Positions 1 through 9,199 of a stretch of DNA of 64,000 nucleotides are shown in pieces (positions within the stretch are counted from its first letter, which is position 1; every line of letters begins with the position of its first letter). Origin of the DNA: Streptomyces sp. NBRC 110028 (GTDB taxonomy: Bacteria > Actinomycetota > Actinomycetes > Streptomycetales > Streptomycetaceae); contig NZ_BBUZ01000025.1 in NCBI RefSeq assembly GCF_001417735.1, forward strand, positions 248,001 through 312,000, given 5' to 3'. The notes under the pieces were generated by a model that saw only the letters and a program-made list of their open reading frames with translations, searched no databases and was not told the DNA's origin. The position numbers and the translations under genes were made by a program.

Positions 1-127
1 CGGCCTTGCCGGGGCCCGCGGTGTCGAGCGCCCGTGCCAGCATCCGCGCCTGGCGGCGGCTGCGGTCCGGGCCGGACGCGACGGGCACGGCCGGGTTCTC
101 GTAGAACTCCCGGAGCGCCGGGCTCAC
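1..127 (-). CDS. Start of a methyltransferase-like gene (truncated by the window edge)
   Basis: Only the first 42 codons are inside the window. The GTG start at 127 overlaps the TGA of the preceding condensation-domain gene (GTGA overlap), so the two are translationally coupled and this is the last visible gene of the envelope operon. The peptide opens VSPALREFYENPAVPV and continues with RRQARML. That looks like the N-terminal lead-in of class I SAM methyltransferases, before their glycine-rich SAM loop, which would lie outside the window. The methyltransferase reading rests on family resemblance alone; the reading frame and coupling are seen directly. Confidence 0.6.
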   Translation of the reverse strand, partial: MSPALREFYENPAVPVASGPDRSRRQARMLARALDTAGPGKA

Positions 128-1527
128 GTGGTGCCTTCCGCGTGTGCTCGTGCGGTGGCCGCCAGCGCGCGCTGGAACAGGCCCGCGAGCCCCGCCCCCG
201 CCGCGTCGTCCAGCAGCGCCCGCGACCAGCGCAGCGTCACGTGCAGCCGCCCGCCGGTCGAGGCCGTGGTCACCGTCAGCCCGCGGGGCATGCGGGCCGG
301 GGCCGAGAACCACACGGCGGTGGCCTCGCCCGCCTCGCCGAAGTCGAGCGCGTACGGGATCCGGCCGATGTTGCTCAGCAGCGTGGTGGACGTCCACGGC
401 CCGGCCGCCCGCCGCAGCCCCCGTGTCACGGCGGCCCGCAGCCCGACCGGTACGGCGGGCAGCGTGAGCAGTGTCCCCGCCACCCCCAGCTGCGCCCCCG
501 GCGCGGCCTTCAGCGCCCGGGTGCGGGCCGCGGTGCGGCGCAGCAGCCGCGCCACCGCCGCCGGGTCGGGCGTCTCCCGGGTCAGCAGCCGCGCATCCGC
601 CCGCTCCTCGGGTCCGAAGCCGACCTCCACGAGGCGGGTGCCGTTGCCGATGGCCATCTCGGACGCGCCGCGCGGCCGGTCGTCCACGGGCATGGTGATC
701 CGTACGGGGGCGGGCGCGCGGCCGTGCGACGCGTTCCAGCGGGCGGCCATCAGGCAGGTGGCGACGAGGAGCTGGTCGTTGACGGTGGGGCGCGGCGCGG
801 GGCCGGGCGCGCCGGGCGGGCGGGGCGGTACGGGCAGTTCGGAGAGCAGCATGGCGTTGCCGGTGCGGGGCGTGTGGGTGTCCCCGGCGATCCGTACGGG
901 CCGGGCGAGCCCCCGCGCGGGCGGGGTCCCGGCCGCCGTGGGCGGCGGGGTCACCGTGGGCGGCGGGGGCGCCGCGGGGGGCGTCGTTCGGGCGGCGCCG
1001 CCGCCGTACAGGGTGGCGGCGGTGGCGAGCACTCGCAGGCACGACGGTCCGTCGAGCGCGGTGTGGTTGACGGTGAGGACCAGCACACAGCCGGTACGGT
1101 CCGGTTCGGTCACCACCTCCAGCCGCACCGGAGGCGACGCCGTCAGCGGCGGGCACACCGCGAGCGCCCGCTCCCGGGCCCGGGTGAGGGCGTCGGCCGC
1201 GCACGGCGGAAAGCTCACCGGCTCCACGTCCGGGCCGTCGGTCACCTCCCACTCGTACCGCCGCCGCCACCACCGCCCGGGCGCCTCCCGCACCAGAATC
1301 CGCGGATGCCGCCGCAGCGCCTCCCGGAAGGCGGCCCGCAACCGGTCGGGCTCGGGCCGCCCCGGCAGATGCACCTCGATGTGCACGGTCTCGGGCTCGT
1401 CGTCCCGCAGACAGTGCCGGGAGATCTCGTCGACGGTGGGGAACGGGATCCGCCGCGCGCGGTCCGCCGGCTGCCCGTACGCGGCCGCCCCGGAGCCGCT
1501 GCCCGCGCTCCGCTCGACCGCGGTCAT
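124..1527 (-). CDS. Condensation-domain / acyltransferase-like protein
   Basis: 467-aa protein with the layout of a stand-alone condensation (C) domain or PapA-type acyltransferase. The signature NHTALDGPS near residue 155 corresponds to the HHxxxDG active site, with Asn in place of the first His but the catalytic His and the DG kept. This fold joins an acyl donor (often carrier- or CoA-bound) to an amine or hydroxyl. Its ATG overlaps the stop of the AftD-like gene by four bases, and its own stop overlaps the next GTG, so it belongs to a tightly coupled envelope-glycan operon. A plausible role is O-acylation of the glycan made by its neighbours (inference). No carrier-protein or adenylation gene is nearby, which argues against classical nonribosomal peptide synthesis. 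Confidence 0.75.
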   Translation of the reverse strand: MTAVERSAGSGSGAAAYGQPADRARRIPFPTVDEISRHCLRDDEPETVHIEVHLPGRPEPDRLRAAFREALRRHPRILVREAPGRWWRRRYEWEVTDGPDVEPVSFPPCAADALTRARERALAVCPPLTASPPVRLEVVTEPDRTGCVLVLTVNHTALDGPSCLRVLATAATLYGGGAARTTPPAAPPPPTVTPPPTAAGTPPARGLARPVRIAGDTHTPRTGNAMLLSELPVPPRPPGAPGPAPRPTVNDQLLVATCLMAARWNASHGRAPAPVRITMPVDDRPRGASEMAIGNGTRLVEVGFGPEERADARLLTRETPDPAAVARLLRRTAARTRALKAAPGAQLGVAGTLLTLPAVPVGLRAAVTRGLRRAAGPWTSTTLLSNIGRIPYALDFGEAGEATAVWFSAPARMPRGLTVTTASTGGRLHVTLRWSRALLDDAAGAGLAGLFQRALAATARAHAEGTT

Positions 1528-4500
1528 CGGTCCTCACCTCCGGCCGGCCGCCGGGCACCGTGCGCGCCGGTAGGCGGCGGTGGCGGCGGAGCGCCGTGGG
1601 AGGCGTGCCCGGCGGCCCGGGACGGTGGCGTCACCACCGCCGCCGTCAGGGCCACGAGCGCCAGAGCCTGGGCCGCACCGCTGAACGCGCCCTCGCCGGA
1701 CGCCGCCGGTTCGCCCGCGCCCGTCGCCGCCACCACCGTCGCGGCGGCCATCGCCACGAGGGCGGTGGGAGGAAGCAAGATGGGGCGGTACCGGGCCAGG
1801 AGCGCCAGGAGCGGAACGGCCAGGGCGAGCCAGCCCGCCACCGCGATCATCACCGCCGTCAGGGCGAGGGTGCCGAGCACCCAGCCCGGCGCCGGGGGCA
1901 CCGAAGCCTCCGCCCCCTCCGGCTCGGGCCCGCGGCGCCGGGCGAACGCCAGACCGGCGAGCACCAGGAGCGCGGCCGCGCCGCCGACGAGGGCCGCGTG
2001 GTACGTCGTCGCGGGCTCGTACGTCAGCGTCACCGTGCCGCCCTGGCCCGCCGGGACGAGGAACGCCTGCTGCCAGCCGTCGACGCGCAGCGGGGTGAGG
2101 GAGTGGCCGTTGAGCGTGGCCTTCCAGCCGTCGTTGTGGTTCTCGTACGTCTGGAGGTAGACGGCCTGGCCCGGGGTCACCTCGACCGTTCTGCGGTCGC
2201 CCGACCAGTCCTCGGCCCGGACGGTACGCGTCTCCACCGCGGCGGTGGCGGGCTTGCCGCGGGTCAGGGTCACATCGGTCAGGGCCAGCGGGCCCGCGTC
2301 GCCCGCCTCGACCGTGTGGCGGCCCGCGTCCAGCCGCAGCCTGCCGCCCTTGGCCTCGCCGCCGCACAGCTCGACCTTCACCGGCCGCCGTTCCGTCAGA
2401 TCCCGTACCGGCCCGGACACCTTGGTGGCGTGCAGGGTGCCGTCCACCGCCAGCGCCGGGCCCTGGCCGCACGGCAGGGAGAAACGGGCCTTCGGCGAGG
2501 GCCGGGTGACGCGCGGTATGTCCCCCAGTTCGGGGAGGCCGACCTCGGTGAGTCCCACCGGGAGCTGCAACTCCTGCCCGGCGACCGGGTTGTGCAAGGT
2601 CAAGGGCGCGGTCTTGCTGATGGTGATGTCGAGCCGGTCGGTGGTGAACGCCGGGAAGCGGACCCAGCCATTGGCGTCGACTCCGGCGGTGGCGGCGCCG
2701 TCGGGGGAGTTGACGAGCACTTCCTCGGGGCGGGTGGAGAGCCCGCCGGCCGCCGCGAGGACCAGTTCGCTGACGCGTCTCTTCTCCGGCCAGCGCAGAT
2801 GCAGGACGGGGGAGTCGCCCGCGATCCACGCCGTCGTGAGGTCGCCGTCGAGGAGGTTGCGTGCGCTGAGCGCGGTGCCGGTGCGGCTGGTGGAGTCGGC
2901 GGTGATCTCGATCCGCGGCCCCTTGGCACCCGTCCGGTTCAGCAGGGCGTCGAGCGCGCCACCGGGCACGGCCAGCGCCTGGCCCGCGATGGCGTACGTA
3001 CCGCCGCCGCCGGTGCGGAACTGGCGGTGCAGCCCGACCTCCGCCGACACGGGCGCGAGGCCCCCCGGGTCGGCGGACCGGTGCAGCGAGACCACTTCGG
3101 CCGGGGCCTTGCTCCGCTCCGCGTCGGCCGGAAGCGACAGCAGCCGCGTGACCTGCACACCCGGCACGGACACCTCGGAGAAACCGGCCCCCGAAAGGCC
3201 GGGCCGGGGTGTCTGCGAACCGGTGATCGTGATCTTCAGCCACTTCGCCGGGCCGGAGGGGACCTTGACGGGCTGCGGGGTGCCGTGCGGCTGGAGCGGG
3301 CTGTCCGCGGACCCGTTGTCGGTCTCGACGCGTACGGAGGTGGGCGCGGCGCGCATGCCGTCACCGGGCAGCGGGGTCAGCTGGAGGGAGTCCGGCAGCC
3401 GCAGGGTCCGCGCGAACTCGATACGCAGCCACTGCCCCACCGGCTTGCCCGCGCTGCCCTCCGCCCACGCCGTGTCCGGGTTGCCGTCGAAGGCGCCCAC
3501 GGGGTCGTACTGGGGCAGCTGGAACAGCCAGTTGCCGCTGCTGGAGGCGGTCACCGAGAGCGCCCCGCGCAGGGTGGCGGTCGTCTGGTGTGCGGTGCCC
3601 TTCTTCGGCAGGATCTGGCGCGGTGCGTCGCCCGGGTCGGTGAGGCTGCCGGACGGGTTCCGTTCGTCGGCGGTGTACGTGTACGAGGTGCCCGAGTTGA
3701 CGAGCCCGAAGCGGGTGTCGGCGCGCCGCATGCCGTCGCCGACCGCCTGCAGGGCGGGGGCGTTCGTGCCGGGGTGGCGGTCGCCGGTGAGGACGGTGGG
3801 GCGGTCGGCCATCGAGGGGTCGGCGGAGAGCTGGAGCAGCGATTCGGGGCCGCCGCTGACGGCGGCGGCCCGGGACACCGGCTTGGCCGCCACCGCGCCC
3901 GGCCGCCGTACCCCTTCGGGCTGGTAGATCTCGACGGCCTGGCGGCGCGGGAACAGCCCCTGCACCTGCACCGGGGTGCCGGCCGCGATCCGGCCCCCGG
4001 TCATGAGCGGCCCGAACCCGGCGACCTTGCGGTAGCCGGAGGCCTCCAGGGTGCGGGCGACGGTCTGCGGCGGTACGTAGCCGATCTGGTCCGGGTCGAG
4101 GTCGTTGCGCACGACGACCTCGTGCAGTCCGGCCCGGGCGAGGAAGTCCCGTAGCCCCGGCACCTCGCCGCCGCTCAGCAGCGCCTGCTCGACCGCGTCC
4201 AGCGCCCGCCGCGATCCGGCGGTGCCGAAGGGCACGAAGTCGCGTTGCGCCCAGCGGGATTCCGCGAGTACGTCGAGCGGCTGGTCGATGGGGCTGCCCC
4301 AGGTGTAGAGGCCGTGCGCGGTGGCGGGGACGACGAGGGCGCGGCTCTGTCCGGCGTGTGCGTCGAGCCAGTCGGCGGTCTTCTTCCAGTGGGAGGGCAG
4401 CGCGCTGAAGCGGCCCGGCTGGAGGACCGTTCCGTTGAGGTACGGCCAGGCGAGGGCGGGGAGGAGCAGCAGGGCCAGGACGGCGGGGAGGAAGCGGCGG

Positions 4501-5756
4501 CCGCGGAACAGGCGCGGCCGGGCAGCCGCGGTGTCCCCGGCGGCGCCGGCCGCTCCGGTGGCCGCCACGCCCACCACGTGCGCCAGCCCCAGCGCCAGCG
4601 CCAGGGCCGGACCGGTCTGGAACTTGTACACGTTGCGGAACGGCCGCAGCCACCCGTCCAGCCACCCGCGCACCGCCTCGTGGAACGGCCCGCCGAGCGT
4701 CCCCCCGTACCCGGCGAGGGTGATCAGCGCGACGGACAGCACGACGAGCAGCAGCCACCGCCGCTCGGGCAGATCCCGCCGCGCGAGCCCGGCCAGCCCC
4801 AGCGCGGCGGCCAGCCCGGAGCCGAGGACGGCGGCGACGGACGCGGCCACGGTCCAGCCGCCGGGCAGCCAGGCCTCGCCGAAGTGCAGATACGCCACCC
4901 AGTTGCCCGCGCCGCGCAGCATCTCGGTGGCGGACATGGTGGCGGTGGTGGTGTCGGCCTGCTCGATGTACGGCAGGAAGTTCTCGCCGTACACCCCGAG
5001 CAGCAGCAGCGGTACGACCCACCACAGCGTGGCCAGCAGCACCCCCGGGATCCACCACCCCAGCAGCGCCCGCTGCCGCCGCCCGGCGGGGCGGCTGAGC
5101 AGATACAGCGCGACCGGCAGCAGCGAGGCCAGCGTGGAGGCGGCGTTGACGCCGCCCATGCAGGGCACGAGCAGCGCGGAGCGGGCGGCGGCGATACGGG
5201 GGCGGCTCGCCGGGTCGGTGAGCGGCAGCACGACCCACGGCAGCAGCGCGCCGGGGAGCGCGGCCGCGGAGGTGGAGCCGACGACGATGGTGAACACCGG
5301 CCACAGCGCGTACCCCGCCGCGCCCAGCAGCCGGCCCGCCGGGCTCCCGGCGCGCAGCCGCTCCGCCAGCCGCAGCGCGCCCCAGAAGGCCACCGTGACG
5401 ATGAGGGACATCCACAGCCGCTCGGCGAACCACACCGGGATGTGGAGGAGGTGGGCGAGGGCGTAGTACGGCAGCATCGGGAACGCGTAGCCGACGTACT
5501 GGTCCGCGATCCCGCCGAAGCCCGCCCGGTCGTGCCACAACGATCCGAGGTCGGCGAGGAAGCCGAACGGGTCGAGGACCACCGGCAGTTTGGTGTCGAA
5601 GGACATCCTGCCGGGCGAGGGCGCGAGGAACGCGACCAGCACGGCGGCCCAGAACCCGACCAGCCACCGCCGCCCGCGCGGCCGTTCACCGGGCGCGGTC
5701 GGCGGCGGGGCGGCCGGGGTGCGTGACCGGGGCGGGGACGGGACGACCTGGGTCAT
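1524..5756 (-). CDS. AftD-like arabinofuranosyltransferase (GT-C fold, DUF3367), 1410 aa
   Basis: Very large membrane enzyme. Residues about 30-450 hold many hydrophobic helices, and an early FDTK motif recalls the LDTK-type acidic loop of mycobacterial AftD. A long extracytoplasmic part follows, with two discoidin/F5-8C-like carbohydrate-binding modules (FDGNPDTAW near residue 750, LLDGDLTTAW near 970), a beta-rich C-terminal domain with YENHNDGWKATLNG, and final membrane segments from about 1260. The family transfers arabinofuranose from decaprenyl-phosphate-arabinose to cell-wall glycans. Start and stop both overlap neighbours by ATGA. Streptomyces has no mycolyl-arabinogalactan, so the acceptor here is unknown. 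Family assignment is strong; the donor sugar is inferred. Confidence 0.85.
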   Translation of the reverse strand: MTQVVPSPPRSRTPAAPPPTAPGERPRGRRWLVGFWAAVLVAFLAPSPGRMSFDTKLPVVLDPFGFLADLGSLWHDRAGFGGIADQYVGYAFPMLPYYALAHLLHIPVWFAERLWMSLIVTVAFWGALRLAERLRAGSPAGRLLGAAGYALWPVFTIVVGSTSAAALPGALLPWVVLPLTDPASRPRIAAARSALLVPCMGGVNAASTLASLLPVALYLLSRPAGRRQRALLGWWIPGVLLATLWWVVPLLLLGVYGENFLPYIEQADTTTATMSATEMLRGAGNWVAYLHFGEAWLPGGWTVAASVAAVLGSGLAAALGLAGLARRDLPERRWLLLVVLSVALITLAGYGGTLGGPFHEAVRGWLDGWLRPFRNVYKFQTGPALALALGLAHVVGVAATGAAGAAGDTAAARPRLFRGRRFLPAVLALLLLPALAWPYLNGTVLQPGRFSALPSHWKKTADWLDAHAGQSRALVVPATAHGLYTWGSPIDQPLDVLAESRWAQRDFVPFGTAGSRRALDAVEQALLSGGEVPGLRDFLARAGLHEVVVRNDLDPDQIGYVPPQTVARTLEASGYRKVAGFGPLMTGGRIAAGTPVQVQGLFPRRQAVEIYQPEGVRRPGAVAAKPVSRAAAVSGGPESLLQLSADPSMADRPTVLTGDRHPGTNAPALQAVGDGMRRADTRFGLVNSGTSYTYTADERNPSGSLTDPGDAPRQILPKKGTAHQTTATLRGALSVTASSSGNWLFQLPQYDPVGAFDGNPDTAWAEGSAGKPVGQWLRIEFARTLRLPDSLQLTPLPGDGMRAAPTSVRVETDNGSADSPLQPHGTPQPVKVPSGPAKWLKITITGSQTPRPGLSGAGFSEVSVPGVQVTRLLSLPADAERSKAPAEVVSLHRSADPGGLAPVSAEVGLHRQFRTGGGGTYAIAGQALAVPGGALDALLNRTGAKGPRIEITADSTSRTGTALSARNLLDGDLTTAWIAGDSPVLHLRWPEKRRVSELVLAAAGGLSTRPEEVLVNSPDGAATAGVDANGWVRFPAFTTDRLDITISKTAPLTLHNPVAGQELQLPVGLTEVGLPELGDIPRVTRPSPKARFSLPCGQGPALAVDGTLHATKVSGPVRDLTERRPVKVELCGGEAKGGRLRLDAGRHTVEAGDAGPLALTDVTLTRGKPATAAVETRTVRAEDWSGDRRTVEVTPGQAVYLQTYENHNDGWKATLNGHSLTPLRVDGWQQAFLVPAGQGGTVTLTYEPATTYHAALVGGAAALLVLAGLAFARRRGPEPEGAEASVPPAPGWVLGTLALTAVMIAVAGWLALAVPLLALLARYRPILLPPTALVAMAAATVVAATGAGEPAASGEGAFSGAAQALALVALTAAVVTPPSRAAGHASHGAPPPPPPTGAHGARRPAGGEDR

Positions 5757-6481
5757 GGCGACCGCCTAAGGATCAGGAGGAGATTCCACGTCGCGACCTC
5801 CCGCAGCCCCGGCACGCGTGTGACCGCCTCGGTGAGGAACGGCCAGTAGCGGGAGCGGGCCGAGACCACGGACACGTCCGCGCGGCCGCGGACGTGGCGC
5901 AGGACGGGGCCGATGTGGAGGGGGAAGAGGTTTTCGCCGAGCGTGTGCTTGGCGGCCCGGCCGGTGCGGCGCCGGTAGCGGGCCCGGGCGCGCTCGGCAC
6001 CCAGATAGTGCCAGGGCGCCCACTCGTGGCCGCCCCAGGGGGAGAGCCAGTTGGTGTACGAGAGGTAGATCAGCCCGCCGGGGCGGGTGACCCGCACCAG
6101 CTCGCTGAGGAAGGTGTACGGATCGGCCACGTGCTCCAGCACGTTGGAGGAGAACGTCATGTCGGCCACGCCGTCCGCGAGCGGCAGCAGATACCCGTCG
6201 GCGAGGACGGACCCGGCGGGCGGGCGTCCCCGGGCGGTCAGCTCACCGGTGTCCGGCTCGAAGAGATAGGCGTGGGCGCCACGGCGCCGGAACTCCTCGG
6301 TGAAGTGGCCGCTGCCCCCGCCCACGTCGACCACCACCCGCCCGCGCAGCGGCCCGGCGTAGCGCGTCAGCTGCTGTGCGGCGTCCCGCGCGAGGAGCCG
6401 GTAGCAGTGTTCGGGGTCGGTCTGCTCCCGCAGGAAGGCGCGGAAGAGGGCGACGGAGCGACGGAGGGAGGGGTCCCGCAC
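5753..6481 (-). CDS. Class I SAM-dependent methyltransferase
   Basis: 242-aa soluble protein with a clear SAM-binding loop VVVDVGGGSGHF near residues 48-60, an acidic ribose-contact residue in YLFEPD, and a motif resembling FSSNVLEHVADP (residues about 108-120) typical of small-molecule or sugar methyltransferases. The GTG start lies a few bases after the stop of the GT4 glycosyltransferase, and its TGA overlaps the AftD-like ATG, so it is the middle of a single transcription unit. Likely role: methylating a sugar or lipid-linked intermediate of the same envelope glycan (inference from context). The substrate cannot be read from the sequence. Confidence 0.85.
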   Translation of the reverse strand: MRDPSLRRSVALFRAFLREQTDPEHCYRLLARDAAQQLTRYAGPLRGRVVVDVGGGSGHFTEEFRRRGAHAYLFEPDTGELTARGRPPAGSVLADGYLLPLADGVADMTFSSNVLEHVADPYTFLSELVRVTRPGGLIYLSYTNWLSPWGGHEWAPWHYLGAERARARYRRRTGRAAKHTLGENLFPLHIGPVLRHVRGRADVSVVSARSRYWPFLTEAVTRVPGLREVATWNLLLILRRSP

Positions 6482-6487
6482 GGCCGC

Positions 6488-7681
6488 TCACCGCCAGGGT
6501 CCGGGCGAGGGCGGGACAGCGGGGAGCGGCGGTGGCGCCGACAGATACGCCTCGGCGGCGACGGCCCGGAAGCCCCGTACCGTCGCGCTCCACCGGAACC
6601 GCTCCGCGCGCAGCCGCGCCGCCCGGCCCAGCGCGTCGCGCCGCTCCGGGCCGAGCGCGAGCGCGCACCAGGCGGCGGCGAACGCGCTCTCACCGCGCGC
6701 CAGCACACCCGTCACCCCGTCGTCGACGGAGTCCCGCAGCCCGGGGATGTCGAAGCCGAGCGTGGGCGTGCCCCGGGTGGCCGCCTCCATCACCACCAGG
6801 CCCCAGCCCTCGATCAGGGAGGGGTGCAGCAGCAGCCACGCCTGGCACAGCAGCCGGTGCTTCTCCTCCTCGGTGACATGGCCGGCGAAGGCGACCCCGG
6901 GACCGGCCATCGTCTCCAGCCGGGCCCGTTCGGGGCCGTCGCCGACGATGACGAGCCGTCCGCCGGTGACCGGCCGCACCCGCTCCCACAGCCGCAGCAG
7001 CAGGTCGACGCGCTTGTACTCGACCAGCCTCCCCATCGCGACGAACAGCGGCTCACGGGAGGTGGGCAGCAGGGGACCGGGTTCCTCGACGCCGTTGTGC
7101 ACCACCCGGATCCGGGTCCGGTCCACGCCGAGGGAGCGTAAGCCGGCGGCGGTGGAGTCGGAGACGGCCACCATGAGGTTGCCGCGGTGGGTGCCGGTGA
7201 GCGCCCAGTGTTCGAGGCGCCTGCCGAGCCGGGCGGCCGGGCCCCGCAAGCGCAGCTTCCACAGGTCGGTGTGCACGTGGTTGACCAGGCACAGGGTGGG
7301 GCCGCGATGCCACAGCGGGGCGAGGTAGGGCAGCCCGTTGCACACCTCGACCAGCAGGTCGCAGGGGCCGACCCGGTGGGCGAGGGTGTGCGGGGCGCGC
7401 AGGAAGTGGCCCAGCTCGCCGAGGGCGCGCCCGTTGCCGCCCGCGGACACCACCCGGTAGCCGCGGGCGTGGGCGGGCCCGCCGCACACCACGGTGACCT
7501 GGTGGCCGTGGGCGGTCAGCCCCTCGGCGATCCGGTCCACCAGCAGCTCGGAGCCACCGGCCGCCGGGTTGCCGAGGTCGCGGCGGGCGAGGAAGACGAT
7601 CCGGTGCGGCAGCGGGGCGATGGCCTCCGCGGGGGATGATCCATGGGTCGCGGCGGGGGACGGTCGTAACGGCTGGGGCAT
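6488..7681 (-). CDS. GT4-family glycosyltransferase
   Basis: 397-aa retaining glycosyltransferase of GT-B fold. The N-terminal half has IVFLARRDLGNPAAGGSE, the acceptor-side glycine loop, and VTVVCGG. The C-terminal half has MGRLVEYKRVDLLL and the E-x7-E nucleotide-sugar signature SLIEGWGLVVMEAATRG near residue 290. Start chosen at ATG 7681, preceded by GGAG nine bases upstream; an in-frame TTG further upstream lacks a ribosome site. It lies about 105 bases after the DUF3068 gene and six bases before the methyltransferase gene. It probably works on the cytoplasmic face, adding a hexose to a lipid-linked or free precursor used by the AftD-like enzyme; donor and acceptor are not identifiable. 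Confidence 0.88.
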   Translation of the reverse strand: MPQPLRPSPAATHGSSPAEAIAPLPHRIVFLARRDLGNPAAGGSELLVDRIAEGLTAHGHQVTVVCGGPAHARGYRVVSAGGNGRALGELGHFLRAPHTLAHRVGPCDLLVEVCNGLPYLAPLWHRGPTLCLVNHVHTDLWKLRLRGPAARLGRRLEHWALTGTHRGNLMVAVSDSTAAGLRSLGVDRTRIRVVHNGVEEPGPLLPTSREPLFVAMGRLVEYKRVDLLLRLWERVRPVTGGRLVIVGDGPERARLETMAGPGVAFAGHVTEEEKHRLLCQAWLLLHPSLIEGWGLVVMEAATRGTPTLGFDIPGLRDSVDDGVTGVLARGESAFAAAWCALALGPERRDALGRAARLRAERFRWSATVRGFRAVAAEAYLSAPPPLPAVPPSPGPWR

Positions 7682-7787
7682 GACGGGGTGCTCCAACTCG
7701 CCTCGGGATGCGGAGACTTCGCGGGAAGACTGCGGGAGGAGACGTGCCGAACCGGGGGTGTGCGATGGCGTGATGCTCGTGGGGTGG

Positions 7788-8849
7788 TCAGTTTTCGCTT
7801 CCTCGTTCGCCCCGGCTACTCACCGGCGTGACAAATTGACCGCCCCCGGAAGCTGACGCTTCATCACCTCCCGCAGTATCACTCACGCGTACCCGCCTCC
7901 CCCGCACCACCAGCACCACGCCCGCCACGGTCAGCACCGCCCCGGCGATCCCCGCGGCAAGCGGCGCCGTCTCGCCGACCAGCTTCAGCCTGCGGTTGTC
8001 GTCCCTGGCCAGCTTCACCTGGCCGGCTTGCGTGGCCTCGGTGAACGCCAGCCCCTCGCCGCGCAGCAGCGTCACCCGGTCCCGGTCGCCGCCGGGCGCG
8101 CGCAGGGTGACCTTGGGCGAGATCCCGGCGTAGATGATCCGGCCGGTGCGGCGGTCGGCCACCAGCTCGATGCCGGTGTTGGCGTACCACTCCTCGGCCT
8201 GCACCTGGCCCTGCTTCGCCCGCCCGACCAGCCGCCCGGGCACCTGGCGGGTGCCGGTCCTGGTGGGCCGCACGGTGCCGGTGAAGCGGTAGCCCTCGTA
8301 CCCCTGGATCTTCGCGGTCCCGGCGAAGCGGAGCGGGACGGCGTCGCCCAGCGTGCTGTCCCACCAGCGGTACGTCCGCTTCTCCACATCGAACGGGAAC
8401 TTCAGGTACGCGTCCCCCTGAAACGGCCCCGGCGCCTCGCCGCAGCAGTGCACCGGCTCGTTGGTGCGGCGGTCGGTGACCCAGCGCTCGGTCTTCCACT
8501 GGAAGGCCCGGCGCGGATCCCGCAGCGGCAGGGTGCGCGGGGTGTCGACCGTCGTCGACACGTCCCAGACGGCGCGGCCCGTGCGGTCGCTGTCGTGGAC
8601 GTCGCCCAGCACCCGGCGGGTGATGGTCAGCTTCTTCCCCCGCCGCTCCTTGACGTCGTCGGTGTCGAAGTAGCTGCCCCGGCCGGTGAACACCGTGGTC
8701 ACATCGGTGTCGATCGGGGTGCGTTTCGCACGCGGTTCGACGTACCAGGTCAGCAGGGGCGCGAGGACGAGCAGGAAGACGCCGAGCCCCAGCGGGACCA
8801 GCGACAGCGGCCAGAAAACGGATGAAGTGGGTGGTACCGAGCGGCGCAT
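7788..8849 (-). CDS. DUF3068 / PorA-family envelope protein
   Basis: 353-aa protein with an N-terminal membrane anchor (residues about 10-35), a large extracytoplasmic beta-rich domain (YFDTDDVKERRG, QGYEGYRFTGTV), and a second hydrophobic segment near residues 300-322 followed by a short cytoplasmic tail. This two-anchor layout is that of DUF3068 proteins, labelled porin PorA family in mycobacteria, where they occur beside envelope genes. Start chosen at ATG 8849 because GGAG sits eight bases upstream; a GTG nine bases earlier is an alternative. It is the first gene of the minus-strand envelope operon. Streptomyces has no outer mycomembrane, so a true porin role is doubtful and a wall-associated role is more likely. 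Confidence 0.8.
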   Translation of the reverse strand: MRRSVPPTSSVFWPLSLVPLGLGVFLLVLAPLLTWYVEPRAKRTPIDTDVTTVFTGRGSYFDTDDVKERRGKKLTITRRVLGDVHDSDRTGRAVWDVSTTVDTPRTLPLRDPRRAFQWKTERWVTDRRTNEPVHCCGEAPGPFQGDAYLKFPFDVEKRTYRWWDSTLGDAVPLRFAGTAKIQGYEGYRFTGTVRPTRTGTRQVPGRLVGRAKQGQVQAEEWYANTGIELVADRRTGRIIYAGISPKVTLRAPGGDRDRVTLLRGEGLAFTEATQAGQVKLARDDNRRLKLVGETAPLAAGIAGAVLTVAGVVLVVRGRRVRVSDTAGGDEASASGGGQFVTPVSSRGERGSEN

Positions 8850-9005
8850 GGCAGGCACTCCGTCTCGATGCGGCCGGATATGACCGGCGAGTCTTCAGGC
8901 CGGGACCGTAAGCGCAGGGTTGACGGAGTGTCAATCCTCCTTTCATGCTGGTGAGTTGCCGGACCGGGCCGGTGCGCACGCCATACGGAAGGGGCTCACC
9001 GCGCC

Positions 9006-9185
9006 ATGCCCAGACTGCTCGCCGCCGCCGTGACCTGCCTCCTGTCCGCCGCCCTCGCGGCCGGTGCCGCGTTCGGCATCGTCGCCCTGCTGGGCGCCAC
9101 CCCCGACCAGCCGAACGTCCCCCTCGTCACCTTCCCGACCTCGTCGCGTTCCGCCTCCCCCGCGACCCCGGCGGAGAAGCGGTAG
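9006..9185 (+). CDS. Small DUF2613-type membrane peptide
   Basis: 59-aa peptide. Residues 3-30 form one hydrophobic helix rich in Ala and Leu, followed by a short polar tail ending in Lys-Arg. Size, single N-terminal helix and tail match the DUF2613 family of small actinobacterial membrane proteins. It lies between the divergent envelope operon and the PucR-type regulator, whose ATG follows its stop by only 14 bases, so the two are probably co-transcribed. No function is known to me. The reading frame is supported by codon usage with GC-rich third positions and by its position. Confidence 0.6.
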   Translation: MPRLLAAAVTCLLSAALAAGAAFGIVALLGATPDQPNVPLVTFPTSSRSASPATPAEKR

Positions 9186-9199
9186 GGGGAGAGACGGGG

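Noticed and set aside
124..1527. Condensation protein as sign of a nonribosomal peptide cluster
   Set aside because: No adenylation or carrier domains nearby; neighbours are envelope glycan genes.
34..4154. Long plus-strand open frames (708, 481 and 864 aa) opposite the envelope operon
   Set aside because: They lie antisense to well-supported genes with family motifs, and are Arg/Gly/Pro-rich with no domain; they are open only because of high GC.
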